Assembly (NCBI GenBank): GCA_017632535.1
Contig: JAGBRC010000021.1
Span: 1 to 34,966 of the forward strand
DNA length: 34,966 bases
Origin: Aeriscardovia sp.
Lineage (GTDB): Bacteria > Actinomycetota > Actinomycetes > Actinomycetales > Bifidobacteriaceae
Direction of reading: 5' to 3'
The notes beneath the pieces are model-generated. The model saw only the letters and a list, made by a program, of their open reading frames with translations, made no database searches and was not told the DNA's origin. Of the stretch, positions 26,726-34,966 are shown one piece after another; position 1 is the first letter of the stretch, and each line of letters begins with the position of its first letter. Made by a program: the position numbers and the translations under genes.

Positions 26726-29221
26726 ATGTTTGAGCGGTTTACGGATCGGGCGAAACATGCCGTGGTTTTGGCCCAGAAGCAGGCCCATTCGCTAAATCAC
26801 GCCTACATCGGAACAGAGCACCTCCTTTTGGGCCTCCTAGACGAAAAAGAAGGGATAGCCGCCCAGGTGCTCGCCGAAAAAGGCATCACTTTAGACAAGG
26901 CCCGCGCCCAGGTGATCGACATGATCGGCATGGGCGACAGCCCGGACGCCAAGCACCTGCCCCTCACTTCTAACGCCAAAAGCGTTTTGGATCTCAGCCT
27001 CAGGGAGGCCCTGCAGCTGGGGCACACTTACATCGGCACCGAGCATCTCCTTTTGGGCCTGGTAACCCAGGGGGGAGGCATCGGGGCCCAGGTTCTAATG
27101 AAGCTGGGAGCGGATCTGGAAGAGATAAGGAGCGCGACTATCGGCGCCATCCGGGGGCAGAAGAGCGAAGAGGACAGGCTCGCCAACGCAGGGGGGGTGG
27201 AAAACAAGACCGAGCCTTCCGTGTCAGCTATGCTCTCCCAGTTCGGAACCGACCTTACCCAGCTCGCCCTCCAGGGAAAGCTGGATCCCGTGATAGGCAG
27301 GGAGAACGAGATCCTAGACGTCATGACCGTCTTGTCCAGGCGCACCAAGAACAATCCCGTCCTCGTGGGCGAGCCAGGAGTCGGAAAGACCGCCGTCGTG
27401 GAAGGCCTGGCGCAAAGGATTGTGGCCCAAGACGTCCCGGAGACCCTCAAAGGAAAGCAGATTTATTCTTTGGATCTGGCTTCCCTGGTGGCGGGATCGA
27501 GGTACCGTGGAGACTTTGAAGAGAGGCTCAAAAAAGTTATAAGGGAGATTCAGACCCGCGGCAACATCATCCTCTTCATAGACGAGATCCACCAAATCGT
27601 GGGCGCGGGCTCCGCCGACGGCGCCATAGGCGCGGGAGACATGCTAAAGCCCATGCTAGCCAGGGGGGAGCTGCAGACCATAGGCGCGACCACCGTTTCT
27701 GAATACAGGAAGTACATAGAGAAAGATGCGGCTTTGGAGCGCAGGTTCCAGCCTATAACCGTTTCCCAGCCCTCCGTGGCCCAGACGGTTCAAATCCTCC
27801 GCGGCCTGCGCAGCCACTACGAGGGCTTCCACAAGGTGACCATAACCGATTCCGCCCTCCAGAGCGCGGCCGAGCTTTCGGCCCGCTATATCCAGGACAG
27901 GAACCTTCCCGACAAGGCTATAGATCTTATAGATGAGGCGGGGGCGAGGCTGAGGATAAAGCGCCTCACCGCGCCGCCCGAGATAAAGGCCCTAGACAGG
28001 GAAATTTCCGAGGCTGGGCAGGAAGCCAGGAAGGCGGCGGACGCTAAGGACTTCGAAGGGGCGGCCGCGGCTAAAGACAAGGTCGAGGCACTCACAAAAG
28101 TGAGGGACGAAAAGAAGTCCGAATGGGAAAAGACCCGCACCGCGGACGGGCAAATGGTCATAACCGAGCAGTCCATAGCGGAGGTTGTGAGCCAAAACAC
28201 CGGAATCCCCGTCTTCAAACTCACGGCTGAAGAGAGCAAGAAGCTCCTCGTCATGGAGCAGGCCCTCCACTCTAGGGTCGTGGGGCAAGACGAGGCGGTC
28301 AACGCCCTGGCCAAGTCCCTCAGGCGCGCCAGGGTGGGCCTCAAGGACCCCAAGAGGCCCACGGGATCCTTCATCTTCGCCGGCCCCACAGGCGTGGGCA
28401 AGACCGAGCTCGCCAAAGCTCTCGCCCAGTTCCTCTTTGACGATGAAAATGCCATGATCCGCGTGGACATGTCGGAATTTTCCGAAAAGTACTCCGTCTC
28501 CAGGCTTTTTGGCGCCCCTCCGGGGTACGTGGGATATGAGGAAGGCGGAGAGTTCACAGAAAAGGTGCGCAAGAAGCCTTTCTCAGTGATACTGTTCGAC
28601 GAGATCGAGAAGGCCCATCCGGACGTGTTCAACACCATGCTGCAAATCCTGGACGACGGGCATCTGACCGATTCGCAAGGCCGCAAGGTGGACTTTAAAA
28701 ACACCATCATCATCATGACCACAAACATCGGTACCAAGGACATTTCCCGCACGCAGAGCACCGGCTTCGCCCTTTCCGACAATTTCGAAGCCAACTATAA
28801 GAACATGAAGTCGAAGGTCGAAGCCGACTTAAAGCAGCACTTCAGGCCGGAATTTTTGAACCGCCTGGACGACATTATCGTCTTCCAGCAGCTCACCCGC
28901 CCGCAAATTAGAGAGATTGTGGACATCCAGCTTTCCGAACTCGAAGAGAGGCTGTTTGCCAGGAATATGTCTGCAGAGTTTACCCCGGAGGCCAAGGAGC
29001 TTTTGAGCCAGAAAGGCTTCGATCCCCTCTTGGGTGCCAGGCCCCTCAGGCGCGTCATACAAAACGATCTGGAAGACAGGATCGCGGAAGGCATTTTGAA
29101 AGGGGAGTTCAAGGAAGGCCAGATCATAAAGGTCGGAAGCGAGGGGGACGAGTTCACCTTCTGCGCCGAGGATGCGCAGGCCGAGAGCGGAAAAGCGGAG
29201 CTGGCTCCCTCTAAGAGCTGA
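26726..29221 (+). CDS. clpC: ATP-dependent Clp protease ATP-binding subunit ClpC
   Basis: Hexameric AAA+ unfoldase that feeds proteins to ClpP. The 831-residue product has two N-terminal Clp repeats, each with a [18 protein letters not shown] unit, AAA1 with Walker A GEPGVGKT and [13 protein letters not shown], a middle segment with a UVR-like stretch ([15 protein letters not shown]), and AAA2 with [11 protein letters not shown] and [10 protein letters not shown]. The LDRF-type C-terminal sensor region ends in [10 protein letters not shown]. Length fits ClpC. The SD GGAAGGAAG precedes the ATG. Its stop shares a base with the next ATG. Confidence 0.97.
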   Translation: MFERFTDRAKHAVVLAQKQAHSLNHAYIGTEHLLLGLLDEKEGIAAQVLAEKGITLDKARAQVIDMIGMGDSPDAKHLPLTSNAKSVLDLSLREALQLGHTYIGTEHLLLGLVTQGGGIGAQVLMKLGADLEEIRSATIGAIRGQKSEEDRLANAGGVENKTEPSVSAMLSQFGTDLTQLALQGKLDPVIGRENEILDVMTVLSRRTKNNPVLVGEPGVGKTAVVEGLAQRIVAQDVPETLKGKQIYSLDLASLVAGSRYRGDFEERLKKVIREIQTRGNIILFIDEIHQIVGAGSADGAIGAGDMLKPMLARGELQTIGATTVSEYRKYIEKDAALERRFQPITVSQPSVAQTVQILRGLRSHYEGFHKVTITDSALQSAAELSARYIQDRNLPDKAIDLIDEAGARLRIKRLTAPPEIKALDREISEAGQEARKAADAKDFEGAAAAKDKVEALTKVRDEKKSEWEKTRTADGQMVITEQSIAEVVSQNTGIPVFKLTAEESKKLLVMEQALHSRVVGQDEAVNALAKSLRRARVGLKDPKRPTGSFIFAGPTGVGKTELAKALAQFLFDDENAMIRVDMSEFSEKYSVSRLFGAPPGYVGYEEGGEFTEKVRKKPFSVILFDEIEKAHPDVFNTMLQILDDGHLTDSQGRKVDFKNTIIIMTTNIGTKDISRTQSTGFALSDNFEANYKNMKSKVEADLKQHFRPEFLNRLDDIIVFQQLTRPQIREIVDIQLSELEERLFARNMSAEFTPEAKELLSQKGFDPLLGARPLRRVIQNDLEDRIAEGILKGEFKEGQIIKVGSEGDEFTFCAEDAQAESGKAELAPSKS

Positions 29222-30660
29222 TGTCCGGCTGCGCGCACATGAAGCTCGGCGGAAAGCTCGCAATGTTTTTTACATTGCTGGGCTCCGCTTTTTTCTGTCT
29301 GTTCAATGAGACGCTGCTGTCGGTGGGAGACGACGTTCTCATGCGCCGATTCAACCTGAACTACGTCACCGTGCAATGGACGATGGGGGGATTTTTGGTG
29401 GCCATGAGCGTCACCGTCCCCCTTCTGGCATTCGTCATAAACGCCTACTCTACAAAGCTCGTCATCTCACTGGCCCTGTCCTTGGCCTGTATTGGGCTGG
29501 CAGTCGACTTTTTCAGCCCTTCCTTTTGGGTCCTCATAGTCGGGAGAGTGATAGAAGGGCTGGGGGCAGGATTTATCACCCCCCTTCTTTTCTTTTCGGC
29601 GCTCACCCTCTTTTCACCAAAACATCGGGGGCACGTGATTTCCATCTGCGGCATAGCCTGCGGCCTGGGACCCTCGCTGGCACCGAGCTACTCGGGGGCG
29701 ATTTTGAACGCCGGCGCCGACTGGCACTTCATCTTCCTTTTACCCTTCGCAGCATGCCTGGCGCTGCTGTGCCTCTCTTTGCTATTTGTAAAAGACATCT
29801 CCCCTCACAAGTCCCCTTCGCCGGACGCCCTCTCCGTGCTGGAAACGATCTTTAGCTTCCCCTGTCTAATAGTCGGAATAGAGCTTTTGGCCGATAAGAA
29901 CTTGTGGGGGATCCTTCCTTTGGGAGCGGGCCTTGTCGTGGCCGCGGCCTGGATTGCAAGGCAGCTTAAACTTGGGCGCAGCAAGAAAGAGGGGATCTTG
30001 GTAGATCTCGTCTCTATAGCCAAAAAGCCGATTCTTCTGGGGCTGCTTTTAATTTTCTGCCTCCAGATTGCGAATATGTGCCTATCGGTGGTGTACCCTC
30101 TGGCCATAGAGCCGGCCTTCCGCCTGACCCCCTCTGCGGCCTCCACCATGCTTATGGCCCCTTTGGCGATTTCGCAGCTTTTCGCCCTCCTGGCGGGGAA
30201 AATCTACGATCGGTGGGGGGCCAAGTTCCTCCTCTTTTCCGGGTTTTCCCTCATGTCGGGAGGATTTTTTGCCTTATCCATGCAGAGGCGCGTCTTTCAC
30301 GGGGGTGTGGCTTTTACTTTCGTTTTCGCCCTCCTCTGCTTTGTGGGGGTGGCGCTCAGCACTTTGGCGGTGGAGTCCCACATCTTTTCGCTTCTGCCTT
30401 CCAAAGCTGCCGACCTTTCTACGGCAGAGCAGGAGAGCATGCAGATTGGAGGCGCTGTAGGCAGCGCGGCCTGCATGGCTATTTTCCAGGCCTGCGGCCC
30501 CTCTCTGGCCCCTCCCCAGAGTTACCTCGCCTCCTTTTCCACCCTCTCCATCGTCATGACTTGCCTTTATCTTTTCTGCCTGGCCGTCAGCTGGGCCCTG
30601 CTATTCCCGCGAAAAAGGGGAGAAAATGCAAAAACTTGCCGTGGTTGTGACCACATATAA
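29221..30660 (+). CDS. Major facilitator superfamily exporter (DHA2, 14-helix type)
   Basis: A 479-residue inner-membrane protein with about 14 hydrophobic helices. The antiporter motif C is visible as GLGPSLAPSYSG, and a motif-A-like loop GKIYDRWGAK lies in the second half; the first motif A is degenerate (VINAYSTK). This plan fits proton-driven drug or bile exporters such as the LmrB/EmrB group, but the substrate is unknown. The ATG overlaps the clpC stop (TGATG), so translation is probably coupled; ATG 29239 is an alternative start. Its last 35 bases overlap the next gene. Confidence 0.88.
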   Translation: MSGCAHMKLGGKLAMFFTLLGSAFFCLFNETLLSVGDDVLMRRFNLNYVTVQWTMGGFLVAMSVTVPLLAFVINAYSTKLVISLALSLACIGLAVDFFSPSFWVLIVGRVIEGLGAGFITPLLFFSALTLFSPKHRGHVISICGIACGLGPSLAPSYSGAILNAGADWHFIFLLPFAACLALLCLSLLFVKDISPHKSPSPDALSVLETIFSFPCLIVGIELLADKNLWGILPLGAGLVVAAAWIARQLKLGRSKKEGILVDLVSIAKKPILLGLLLIFCLQIANMCLSVVYPLAIEPAFRLTPSAASTMLMAPLAISQLFALLAGKIYDRWGAKFLLFSGFSLMSGGFFALSMQRRVFHGGVAFTFVFALLCFVGVALSTLAVESHIFSLLPSKAADLSTAEQESMQIGGAVGSAACMAIFQACGPSLAPPQSYLASFSTLSIVMTCLYLFCLAVSWALLFPRKRGENAKTCRGCDHI

Positions 30661-31579
30661 GAGAAACGAACTCCTGAAAAAACTTTTGGATTCGCTGCAA
30701 TCTGAAAGGCCCTGGAGGGTATTGATTGTAGACAACGACCCTGAAGGCGGCGCCTCCGGGCTCTGCCTTCCTTTCAAAGACAAAATGGAAAGGGCGGGAG
30801 TGCAAGTCGAGTACCTGAGGCAAAAAGAGAACCTCGGAGGGGCGGGCGGATTTTTTGCCGGCATGAGGAGGGCCTACGAACTGGGTGCAGAGTGGTTTTG
30901 GCTCATGGACGACGACGTGAGGATCCTTCCCGGCGCCATAGGGAGGCTGGAAAAGTGGGCAGGCAAAAGCCAGATGGTGCAGGGATCCCGCCTCAATGCG
31001 GACGGCACCCCTTTTTACTGGCAATACAGGTTTGTAGTTCCCTTGGCCGTCCCGAATCCTTTTGCGGCCAAAGACTGCAGGCCCTTTAAGGACGCCAATA
31101 CCTGCTGCTTTGAAGGGGTACTGGTGAAAAGGGAGCTTGTCGGGCGCATAGGCTTTCCTGACCCCCGCTTCTTCATCTATTGGGACGATACCACCTACGG
31201 CTATCTTGCCTCAAAGGTCTGCAATCCGATCGTGGTTCCGGACCTCATCTTGCAGCGCACCCGCTCTATAAACAACCTGAAGCTCTCAGGCAACAGGCGC
31301 TTGAACTCCACTTCCGACCTCAACCGCTACTACATAATGCGCAACCGCGGGTACATGATGCGTTACCTATCCCTGTTCGGGGACTACGATCCTTTGCTTT
31401 TTGGGCTCGGAACTTTCTTCACTTTTCTGAAGGAAGTTGTGAGGATTGCAGTTTTGGATCGCAGGCCGCAGGCCTTCCCACCCTTAGTGAAGGGGTGGGC
31501 GGATTCCAGAAAGATCATGAAAGACCGATCCTGGAAGCCGGCAAGGGAGATGCAAAAAAAGAGTTTGGAAAAAAGTTAG
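30626..31579 (+). CDS. Glycosyltransferase family 2 (GlfT/rhamnosyltransferase-like)
   Basis: A 317-residue GT-A fold enzyme that moves a sugar from a nucleotide donor. The start is AVVVTTYKRNELLKKLL, followed by VLIVDNDP, the motif LGGAGGFFAGM, and the metal-binding MDDDVR (DDD in place of DxD). The acceptor region contains FFIYWDDTTYG, as in galactofuranosyl and rhamnosyl transferases of cell-wall or polysaccharide pathways. There is no membrane helix of the usual kind. GGGGAGA precedes the ATG, which lies inside the exporter gene. Donor and acceptor are not known. Confidence 0.88.
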   Translation: MQKLAVVVTTYKRNELLKKLLDSLQSERPWRVLIVDNDPEGGASGLCLPFKDKMERAGVQVEYLRQKENLGGAGGFFAGMRRAYELGAEWFWLMDDDVRILPGAIGRLEKWAGKSQMVQGSRLNADGTPFYWQYRFVVPLAVPNPFAAKDCRPFKDANTCCFEGVLVKRELVGRIGFPDPRFFIYWDDTTYGYLASKVCNPIVVPDLILQRTRSINNLKLSGNRRLNSTSDLNRYYIMRNRGYMMRYLSLFGDYDPLLFGLGTFFTFLKEVVRIAVLDRRPQAFPPLVKGWADSRKIMKDRSWKPAREMQKKSLEKS

Positions 31580-31607
31580 GCAGGTCCCGGAAGGGAAAGG
31601 TGGGTCT

Positions 31608-31883
31608 TTACTGGCCCTGCTTGTCCAGTTCCTCCCAGTTCTGAAGATAGGCAAAGCCGTTATCTTGGGATTTATAGGTCAGCTTGACGGTTATGGGGAA
31701 GGTGTTCTTGCCGGTGGTGTGGAACCGGTAGCTCCTCATTACCAGCATTCCTATAAAGGAGTCGAGCTGCTCGTTTGGCAGCAAATAATCTGCATGCTGT
31801 TTTAAAAGCTGCTCGGAAATAGCTTTGAGCAAGCCCTCTATACTGTGGTAGGCGTGAGCAATGGTTATTGTCGTTTCTGTCAT
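31608..31883 (-). CDS. Small protein of unknown function
   Basis: A 91-residue soluble protein, mixed helix and strand: an N-terminal TITIAHAYHSIEGLLKAISE, a middle LPNEQLDSFIGMLVMRSYRF, and a strand FPITVKLTYKSQ near the end. No signal peptide or membrane helix. The ATG has AGGAAG five to ten bases upstream, so I take it as real. It is more AT-rich than its neighbours and uses few of the AGG codons common elsewhere, and it stands at the edge of an AT-rich gap, so it may have been acquired. I recognise no family. Confidence 0.65.
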   Translation of the reverse strand: MTETTITIAHAYHSIEGLLKAISEQLLKQHADYLLPNEQLDSFIGMLVMRSYRFHTTGKNTFPITVKLTYKSQDNGFAYLQNWEELDKQGQ

Positions 31884-32352
31884 TTCAGCTTCCTAGAAGC
31901 CGCCGCTTTCAGATTTATTTTTAAAGGCTTGATGGCGGCGGCAATAATGCCAACGATCTAACAGTTTAGCTTCTTTACTCTATTCCCGTAGCAAATTTAA
32001 ATTGTTTGCCTCCGGATTCTTTTCAGCATTTTTAAATTAGGGAATAGTATCGAAGGCAATAAAAAGCCTGACAGAGTCATGTTCTTAATGCTGATTTGTA
32101 GATTTTGCCATGTCGTAAACTTTGTTTTAAACATTTTACCTGCACACTGTTAGGCTTTGAGACGGTTTACTGGTCCCGGCATCGGAACAGCGATTTTCTG
32201 CGATTCTAATGTCTTTTTAATCCTTTTTCTTCTTCCGCTGGAAAACGCCCACCCTTAGCGAGGCGAGGTGGCAAGTAGGGATTCATATTTTTACAAGCCG
32301 GCAGTGTTGCAGATCGTAGGTAAAAAGAGGTCGATAGTTTAAATTACTATTT
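31884..32352. other. AT-rich intergenic gap without a recognisable gene
   Basis: About 470 bp, clearly richer in A+T than the rest. Beyond the inverted repeat I see only stop-filled frames, T-rich runs near 32214-32234 and a weak TTTAAATT just before the aminotransferase GTG. I looked for a T-box, tRNA, riboswitch core and transposon ends and found none. Confidence 0.6.
31899..31942 (-). repeat. Inverted repeat upstream of the small unknown gene
   Basis: GCCGCCGC (31899-31906) pairs with GCGGCGGC (31935-31942) around a 28-nt AT-rich loop. It lies just upstream of the SD of the minus-strand gene and could be an operator or leader hairpin. There is no T run on either side that would make it a terminator. 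Confidence 0.6.
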
Positions 32353-33510
32353 GTGGTTATATTTTCTAAGCGCTCTGATTCTGGGCAATTGAACGATATT
32401 TCAATAGCAGAACTGAAAGTCGGAAAGGTTTCCCAGCTAAACGATTCCAACCCCACTCATTTCGGACTAGGGATAAAAAAGTTCGGGGAATACAATCCTG
32501 ATCCCAAGGGAGGGCTGTCGGCTAGGGTGGCCCTGGCCCAGTTCCTCTCTAAAAGGGAGGGCGCGATTTCCCCTCTTTTCCTTCCCCCCTCTCCTGAGCG
32601 CCTTTACCTGCTCTCTTCCACTTCCCAGGGCTACAGCTGGCTCATGAAACTGCTCTGCGATCCCGGAGACAAGATTGCATACCCTTCTCCTGGCTATCCT
32701 CTCATCCCCTCTATAGCCAAGATAGAGGGAGTGGAAGCTGTACCCTATTTCCTCCGCTTCGATGGATCCTGGTATATAGATCTTCCCTCCGTAGAGAAAG
32801 CCCTTTCAAAAGAAGGGGTAAAAGCCCTTGTCCTCATTCATCCAAACAACCCAACGGGGAGCTATGTATCAAAAGAAGAGTTTGAAAAGATAAGCGGAAT
32901 GTGCGCAGAAAAGGACGTCGCCATAATATGCGATGAAGTCTTCTACGACTACGGCTTTTGCTCCAATCTCCCCGGGAGGATTTCGGGCTACGCCGGCGCC
33001 CTTACCTTTGCTCTAGACGGCTTTTCCAAGCTCCTCGCCTCTCCCCAAATTAAGACTGCGTGGATAGAGGTGTCGGGAAGCGAAGAAGAGGTGCAGGAGG
33101 CGGAAAAAAGGCTGGACTTTATAGCCGATAGCTTCCTTCCCAATTCCTGGTTCCAAAATGAATCTACCCCGCGCCTGCTGGAAGAGGCCCCGAAAAAGAC
33201 TGAGGAAGTTCGAAAGAGGGCGCAGGGGAACATGGAAGTGTTAAAGAAAGCCTTTTCAGGAAGGGAGCTCTCCTCCTCTCTCATAGAGCCAGAGGGGGGC
33301 TGGAGCGCCCTGGTGAGGTTTGCTTCCACCATAGATGAAGACGCCTTAGTGACGGATCTCATAAAAAAGCATGCCCTCTCCGCCCAGCCCGGATACTTTT
33401 TTGACACCCCCTTCAACTGCGTGGCCGTCTCCCTCCTCCCTCCGGAAGGCGTCACCGAGTCTAGAATTAAAGTGCTAATCGACACCATCGAGGCTTTGAG
33501 CCGAGAGTGA
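32353..33510 (+). CDS. PLP-dependent class I/II aminotransferase
   Basis: A 385-residue fold-type I enzyme. Landmarks are DSNPTHFG near the N terminus, HPNNPTGSYV, the PLP-ring Asp and its context IICDEVFYDYG, and the Schiff-base Lys226 in LDGFSKLL followed by KTAWI. The family takes amino groups from amino acids to keto acids; the substrate cannot be told. The GTG at 32353 is the only start that keeps the N-terminal region, and it has no SD, so initiation may be leaderless. The next gene follows after 11 bases. Confidence 0.88.
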   Translation: MVIFSKRSDSGQLNDISIAELKVGKVSQLNDSNPTHFGLGIKKFGEYNPDPKGGLSARVALAQFLSKREGAISPLFLPPSPERLYLLSSTSQGYSWLMKLLCDPGDKIAYPSPGYPLIPSIAKIEGVEAVPYFLRFDGSWYIDLPSVEKALSKEGVKALVLIHPNNPTGSYVSKEEFEKISGMCAEKDVAIICDEVFYDYGFCSNLPGRISGYAGALTFALDGFSKLLASPQIKTAWIEVSGSEEEVQEAEKRLDFIADSFLPNSWFQNESTPRLLEEAPKKTEEVRKRAQGNMEVLKKAFSGRELSSSLIEPEGGWSALVRFASTIDEDALVTDLIKKHALSAQPGYFFDTPFNCVAVSLLPPEGVTESRIKVLIDTIEALSRE

Positions 33511-33521
33511 TTAGGGGAGAA

Positions 33522-34466
33522 ATGAAACACGTAATTTTGGATTGCGATCCCGGCCACGACGACGCGCTGGCGCTCTTCATGGCCATGGGAGATCCCGATA
33601 TCGACCTGATGGAGGTCACGACCGCCGGCGGGAACCAGAGCTTGGAGAAGGTGACGAAAAACGCCCTCTCGTTGATAGAGCTCGTAGGGGAAAAGGTGCC
33701 CGTTTACTCGGGCTCCCTGACCCCGCTCGTGAAGGCTCCCAAGTGGGCGGGCTACATCCACGGGGAGTCCGGACTTGACGGGGTAAAGCTGGATCCGCCC
33801 AAGACCGAAGTGGCGGGCACTGACGCTGCAGCCGAAATAGTCAGGACCATAATGGGGCATCCCGACAAGTACGTCACCCTGATTACGACCGCCCCCCTGA
33901 CCAATATTGCCCTGGCCGCGCTCCTGGAGCCCAGGATCTGCAGCAGGGTAAAGGAAGTCATAATGATGCTGGGCGCCGTACACACGGGCAACGTCACCCC
34001 CGTGGCCGAGTTCAACGCCTATACGGATCCCGAGGCCGCCAAGGTGGTCTTTGAAAGGGAATGGCCCATAACGATGATCGGGCTCGACGTGACCCACCAG
34101 GCCATCTGCACAAGGGATGTCCAGGAAAAGCTCGCAGCCGCCAATCCGGGCCTGTCTGAAGTCATAAACGGCCTCATGGACTTCTTCAGAGAATCTTACA
34201 AGGACGAGGAATGCTTCCCCGATCCCCCCACCCACGACCCGTGCGCCGTGGCCTATGCGCTCGACCCTTCCGTGATAGAGACGGTGAAAGCTCCGGTTTC
34301 CGTTGAAACCAAGGGGGACATCACTTACGGGATGACCGTGGCGGACCTGCGCGCCCAGGCCCCCAAAGACTGCAGGATACAGGTCGGCCTATCGCTTGAC
34401 AGGGAGAAATTCTGGAACATGGTGGCAAAAGACATTGCCAATTTGAAAGTAGGAGGCAGGAAATGA
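33522..34466 (+). CDS. Inosine-uridine preferring nucleoside hydrolase (first of tandem pair)
   Basis: Splits ribonucleosides into ribose and base. I choose ATG 33522, with AGGGGAGA before it, over the GTG 33507 that overlaps the aminotransferase stop. The 314-residue product has the calcium-site motif DCDPGHDDALA at the N terminus, GGNQSLEKVTKNAL, TTAPLTNIA, MLGAVHTGNVTPVAEFN, and the C-terminal HDPCAVAY. It should be a cytosolic salvage enzyme. An ATGA overlap joins it to a second hydrolase gene. Confidence 0.94.
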   Translation: MKHVILDCDPGHDDALALFMAMGDPDIDLMEVTTAGGNQSLEKVTKNALSLIELVGEKVPVYSGSLTPLVKAPKWAGYIHGESGLDGVKLDPPKTEVAGTDAAAEIVRTIMGHPDKYVTLITTAPLTNIALAALLEPRICSRVKEVIMMLGAVHTGNVTPVAEFNAYTDPEAAKVVFEREWPITMIGLDVTHQAICTRDVQEKLAAANPGLSEVINGLMDFFRESYKDEECFPDPPTHDPCAVAYALDPSVIETVKAPVSVETKGDITYGMTVADLRAQAPKDCRIQVGLSLDREKFWNMVAKDIANLKVGGRK

Positions 34467-34966
34467 AAAAGCTGATACTGGATCTGGACACCGGCATTGA
34501 CGATACCTTGGCGATGTCTTTAGCCATGGCTAGCCCGGAAGTGGAGCTCATAGGGATTATCGGAACCTACGGAAACGTGTACATGGACCAGGGACTCAGA
34601 AACGACCTGGCCATAACCGATCTTTTCGGCAAGAAGATCAAAGTCTACCGCGGGCTGGAGCACGCCCTGAAGAAGGACTCTTTTGAAGTGATGGAAATTT
34701 CCTCCTTCATCCACGGCAAAAACGGGATAGGCGAGTGCCAGATAGAAGAGTCGGAAAGGATTCCCGAAGAAGAGGACGGCATAGACTTCCTCATCAGGGC
34801 CGCACACGAGTACAAAGAAGATCTGATCTACGTCCCCACCGGCCCCCTCACCAACCTCGCAGCCGCCCTGCAGAAAGACCCCTCCATAAGCTCCCTTATA
34901 GGCAGGGTGGTCTTTATGGGAGGGGCGCTCACCGTCCCGGGGAACGTCTCGGACTGGAGCGAAGCC
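34463..34966 (+). CDS. Nucleoside hydrolase (second of tandem pair), cut by window end
   Basis: The first 168 residues of a second nucleoside hydrolase. The start is MKKLILDLDTGIDDTLA with the Ca-binding Asp residues; later come GTYGNVYMDQGLRN, VPTGPLTNLAAAL and VVFMGGALTVPGN. The sequence differs strongly from the first copy (ID in place of HD in the metal loop, and another order of acidic residues), so the pair probably serves different nucleosides. The ATG overlaps the upstream stop. The gene continues beyond the window. Confidence 0.93.
   Translation, partial: MKKLILDLDTGIDDTLAMSLAMASPEVELIGIIGTYGNVYMDQGLRNDLAITDLFGKKIKVYRGLEHALKKDSFEVMEISSFIHGKNGIGECQIEESERIPEEEDGIDFLIRAAHEYKEDLIYVPTGPLTNLAAALQKDPSISSLIGRVVFMGGALTVPGNVSDWSEA

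Noticed and set aside
32041..32352. Riboswitch, T-box or tRNA in the AT-rich gap
   Set aside because: No conserved core, no T-arm sequence and no antiterminator/terminator pair were found.

Overview
The window looks like chromosome from a bifidobacterium-like actinobacterium (family Bifidobacteriaceae). The evidence is gene content and order remembered from that family: efp-nusB followed by gmk-rpoZ-metK-priA-fmt; moxR-DUF58-VWA genes beside ung, a LytR_C-domain protein and a lone groEL behind a CIRCE element; and a two-component pair, a cold-shock protein with a C-terminal extension, and clpC. The omega, MetK, PriA and Ung sequences read as actinobacterial. Codon use is odd for the group, with heavy AGG (Arg) and ATA (Ile), so this may be a divergent genus; I cannot name the species.

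Positions 1-12508 (+ strand) hold the end of tuf with a terminator, efp, nusB, and then a three-gene tyrosine-decarboxylation cassette: an APC-family antiporter (tyrP-like), a 612-residue tyrosine decarboxylase-type enzyme, and a tyrosyl-tRNA synthetase. Gene spacing is so tight that the cassette runs straight into gmk, rpoZ (with a long acidic tail), metK, a helicase-dead PriA, a HAD hydrolase and fmt. In other bifidobacteria I recall pyrimidine genes (carAB, pyrF) at this place. The cassette predicts tyrosine/tyramine exchange with proton consumption.

Positions 12545-21246 (- strand) hold an HU gene, then a seven-gene, mostly overlapping operon that reads from moxR downwards: MoxR AAA+ ATPase, DUF58 protein, a small membrane protein, two membrane VWA proteins, a membrane-anchored coil protein, and an 802-residue protein joining membrane helices, a kinase-like domain with lost catalytic residues, and a flippase-like membrane domain. 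ung follows, with a promoter that would give a leaderless mRNA.

Positions 21338-31579 (+ strand) hold the LytR_C protein, CIRCE and groEL with a strong terminator, a response regulator with a probable leaderless start, its sensor kinase, a cold-shock protein, clpC, a DHA2-type MFS exporter whose ATG shares a base with the clpC stop, and a family 2 glycosyltransferase.

Positions 31608-34966 hold a small unknown gene on the - strand, an AT-rich gap of about 470 bp without a recognisable gene, a class I aminotransferase, and two tandem nucleoside hydrolases, the second cut by the window end. I see no CRISPR array, insertion sequence, phage gene, tRNA or rRNA.
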